Shown in pieces: positions 62,351 to 64,000 of a stretch of 64,000 nucleotides of DNA; positions within the stretch are counted from its first letter, which is position 1; each line of letters starts with the position of its first letter. A program made the translations under genes and the position numbers. Source of the DNA: Paracrocinitomix mangrovi (lineage in GTDB: Bacteria > Bacteroidota > Bacteroidia > Flavobacteriales_D > Crocinitomicaceae); contig NZ_CP091819.1 of NCBI RefSeq assembly GCF_019740355.2, positions 806,001 through 870,000 on the forward strand, in the 5' to 3' direction. The notes beneath the pieces are model-generated. The model was not told where the DNA came from and did not search any database. It saw nothing but the letters and a program-made list of their open reading frames with translations.

Positions 62351-63701
62351 TTGCTTTTACAAATTTTGCACTTGTTGAATTGGCAAGGAAGTGCTTTCCT
62401 TCCTTTACTACCAACTTACCTTTTGAAATAGTACCATATTGCATACTTACATCAGTGCTATAAACAAATGTACTTGCCAAATTGGCTTCTTTTGAAGTTT
62501 GTATCAGTGCACTTGAAGCATCCATCAACACAGCATCCAATGGTTCTCCTATTTTAAAATAAATAGACTCATTATTTCCCATTGCTTTTCTACCAGCTAT
62601 TAAACTTTGATTGATTGCAAACTTTCCTGCATCTCCCTCCTCTTGAGTGTAATACGTGTTTCTTTTATGAGATGTTAATCGTTGTCCATAATCCAAAATC
62701 CTCAACTCTTCAAAAGGGTTTAATCCAATATGAGAATCTGTACCAATGCTCCATGCTCCATTCATGGAAATAAAATCTCTTAAAGGAAAAATGCCATCTC
62801 CTAAATTCCCTTCTGTTGATGGGCACAAAACAACATTTGCTCTACTATCGGCTAATAATTGAGTTTCCTGTTTTGTTAGATGTGTAGCATGAACTAAATG
62901 AAATCTATCATTCAAGTTTACTGTATCTAGCAACCATTCAACTGGTCTTTTTCCCAAATAATCTAGGCAATCTTCAATCTCTTTTAATTGTTCTGCAATA
63001 TGAATATGAAAAGGTACATCCTGCCTACCCTGCTCTGCAACCTTAACAATATCAGTGGGCTCTACTCCTCTCATTGAATGAATTCCAATACCAACATTGG
63101 CGTGCGAATAGTACGAACAAGATTTTTCGGATGCTTCTAATAAAGTGTAATAATCTTCAATTGTTGCGGATATAAACCTTTTTTGCCCTTCTGTTGGATT
63201 CTTCCCAAACCCTCCTTTTTGATAAAAAATCGGAACCAACGTAATCCCTATTCCCACAGTAGATGCAGCCGCTACCAGACGTTCACCCATTTCTGAAATA
63301 TTGGCATAAGGTTTTCCATCCTTATCGTGGTGTACGTAATGAAATTCGGCAACATTTGTATACCCATGTCTTAACATTTCTGAATACAATTGCTGTGCAA
63401 TAGCTTGTAAATGATCTGGCGAAATACTTAAGGCTAATTGATACATTGCTTCTCTCCATGACCAAAAATCATCAGGTGTTCTATCGGTCGAATGAATTTC
63501 AGCTAATCCTGCCATGGCATACTGAAAAGCATGTGAATGTGCATTTTGAAAACCAGGAATAGCATAAACATTTAACTTATTAGCCTTACCCGTAAATTGC
63601 TGACTTATCGCCGTTATTATGCCTTTATCATTTACAGTAATAAAAGCGTCATCCAGCCATCCTTCATTTGTGAGTAATCCTTTAAATTGATAAGTTTCCA
63701 T
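62328..63701 (-). CDS. hutF: Formimidoylglutamate deiminase (HutF family)
   Basis: HutF is a metal-dependent amidohydrolase that removes ammonia from N-formimidoyl-L-glutamate in one branch of histidine breakdown. The 457-residue protein has the metal ligands His55 and His57 (FQNAHSHAFQY), HIHIAEQ (His), HATHLT (His) and GTDSHIGLNPFEE (Asp), in the proper order for the family. The N-terminal 50 residues make the usual beta domain. No other hut genes are in the window, so histidine use cannot be inferred from context. It ends inside the TrmH gene on the other strand by 23 bases. Confidence 0.88.
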   Translation of the reverse strand: METYQFKGLLTNEGWLDDAFITVNDKGIITAISQQFTGKANKLNVYAIPGFQNAHSHAFQYAMAGLAEIHSTDRTPDDFWSWREAMYQLALSISPDHLQAIAQQLYSEMLRHGYTNVAEFHYVHHDKDGKPYANISEMGERLVAAASTVGIGITLVPIFYQKGGFGKNPTEGQKRFISATIEDYYTLLEASEKSCSYYSHANVGIGIHSMRGVEPTDIVKVAEQGRQDVPFHIHIAEQLKEIEDCLDYLGKRPVEWLLDTVNLNDRFHLVHATHLTKQETQLLADSRANVVLCPSTEGNLGDGIFPLRDFISMNGAWSIGTDSHIGLNPFEELRILDYGQRLTSHKRNTYYTQEEGDAGKFAINQSLIAGRKAMGNNESIYFKIGEPLDAVLMDASSALIQTSKEANLASTFVYSTDVSMQYGTISKGKLVVKEGKHFLANSTSAKFVKAITQLGNR

Positions 63702-63720
63702 CTGCTATATTTCAGTGCAA

Positions 63721-63755
63721 TTGCCAAAAATAGAATTTTAGCTTGATTATCTTTG
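63721..63755 (+). promoter_or_regulatory. Promoter of the Nif3-family gene (TTG-N24-TATCTTTG)
   Basis: TTG at 63721-63723 is followed after 24 bases by TATCTTTG at 63748-63755, a full match to TAnnTTTG. The ATG at 63760 is four bases later, so the message may have almost no leader. Confidence 0.5.
63725..63732 (-). promoter_or_regulatory. -7 box of the hutF-like gene (TATTTTTG)
   Basis: On the minus strand these bases read TATTTTTG, a full match to TAnnTTTG, 23 bases before the start codon at 63701. No -33 TTG is evident on that strand, and the box overlaps the divergent Nif3 promoter. Confidence 0.4.
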
Positions 63756-63759
63756 TTAT

Positions 63760-64000
63760 ATGAAAGTAAAAGAAGTTGCCAATTATTTAGAATCCTTAGC
63801 TCCTTTGAGTAGCCAGGAAAGTTATGATAATTCAGGTTTGATAGCTGGAAACCCAGATGTTGAAATTACCGGAGTTTTGGTTTCATTGGATTGTACTGAA
63901 GAAATTGTTCAGGAAGCTATAGATAAAAAGTGCAACTTAATTATTTCACATCATCCAATTGTATTTAAAGGATTAAAGCGTTTGACCGGTAAAAATTATG
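63760..64000 (+). CDS. Nif3-like dinuclear metal centre protein, 3' end cut by window
   Basis: The frame opens with ATG at 63760 and runs to the right edge (80 codons visible). The sequence starts MKVKEVANYLESLAPLSSQE, then has YDNSGLIAGNPD and LIISHHPIVFKG, which is the hallmark of the Nif3/YbgI family (the HHP histidines bind the dinuclear metal). Members are about 250 to 370 residues long. The family has been called GTP cyclohydrolase type 1-like, but the true function is unsettled. Confidence 0.9.
   Translation, partial: MKVKEVANYLESLAPLSSQESYDNSGLIAGNPDVEITGVLVSLDCTEEIVQEAIDKKCNLIISHHPIVFKGLKRLTGKNY

Noticed and set aside
1-64000. CRISPR array, tRNA or rRNA genes
   Set aside because: No regularly spaced direct repeats of 25-40 bases, no cloverleaf-like sequence with a T-arm motif, and no conserved rRNA segments were found on reading.

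Overview
The window is AT-rich chromosomal DNA of a member of the Bacteroidota, most likely order Flavobacteriales (Crocinitomicaceae or Cryomorphaceae-like; this placement is inference). The evidence is three secreted proteins with a C-terminal type IX secretion (T9SS) sorting domain (YPNP motif), families largely confined to the phylum (DUF4294, DUF5683, DUF4924), a fused alpha/beta 2-oxoacid dehydrogenase E1, promoters of the TAnnTTTG type, and almost no Shine-Dalgarno sequences. No rRNA, tRNA, CRISPR array, transposase or phage gene was found.

Layout. 1-5.25 kb: a cut membrane-associated protein gene, a small exported protein, proC, a DUF4294 protein, a lipoprotein, and the leftward parA-parB-DUF5683 operon. 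5.25-9.47 kb: an accessory stretch that starts with an AT-rich segment carrying a DnaA-box-like site, followed by five orphan exported or lipoprotein genes, two 204-bp near-identical direct repeats (5438-5641 and 7678-7881) and a purine-rich short-unit repeat. 9.47-18 kb: a family 2 glycosyltransferase, a sodium:solute symporter, a large T9SS cargo protein, a NosR-like membrane 4Fe-4S protein overlapping an FAD oxidoreductase, and an MscS channel. 18-23 kb: one 1684-residue protein that joins an SLC12-type cation-chloride cotransporter to a long helical region and a C-terminal AAA+ ATPase; its gene overlaps the MscS gene by 23 nt.

23-40.5 kb: mostly housekeeping genes: DinB-fold protein, LpxL-type acyltransferase, Skp/OmpH-like protein, SiaC-like protein, an N-acetylglucosamine kinase-like protein, aconitase, a thioesterase, an SDR oxidoreductase, the fused E1, a T9SS cargo protein and a biotin carboxylase. 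A 40-codon small ORF lies at 32491-32613. 40.5-54 kb: tamB, tsaD, an Asp/Gly/Asn-rich T9SS protein, L-2-hydroxyglutarate oxidase, an acyltransferase, an NlpC/P60 hydrolase, YjbQ, a PD40/OmpA protein and the YggS PLP protein. 54-64 kb: an orphan TPR histidine kinase, an RlmI-type methyltransferase, a MATE exporter, a double-Usp protein, fmt, a cupin, an HU gene with a palindrome in its leader, a TrmH-family methyltransferase, a HutF-like deiminase and a cut Nif3-family gene.

How the genes work together. The strongest candidate for an undescribed system is the cotransporter-ATPase fusion with its overlapping MscS gene (17285-23048), which reads as a volume or ion homeostasis unit joining ion uptake, an ATPase and a tension-gated release channel. 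It is followed in the same direction by an FAD/4Fe-4S membrane redox pair. The cell envelope is the other theme: T9SS cargo, TamB, LpxL, Skp, OmpA/PD40 and NlpC/P60. Start sites were revised for several genes from promoter, terminator and signal-peptide positions.
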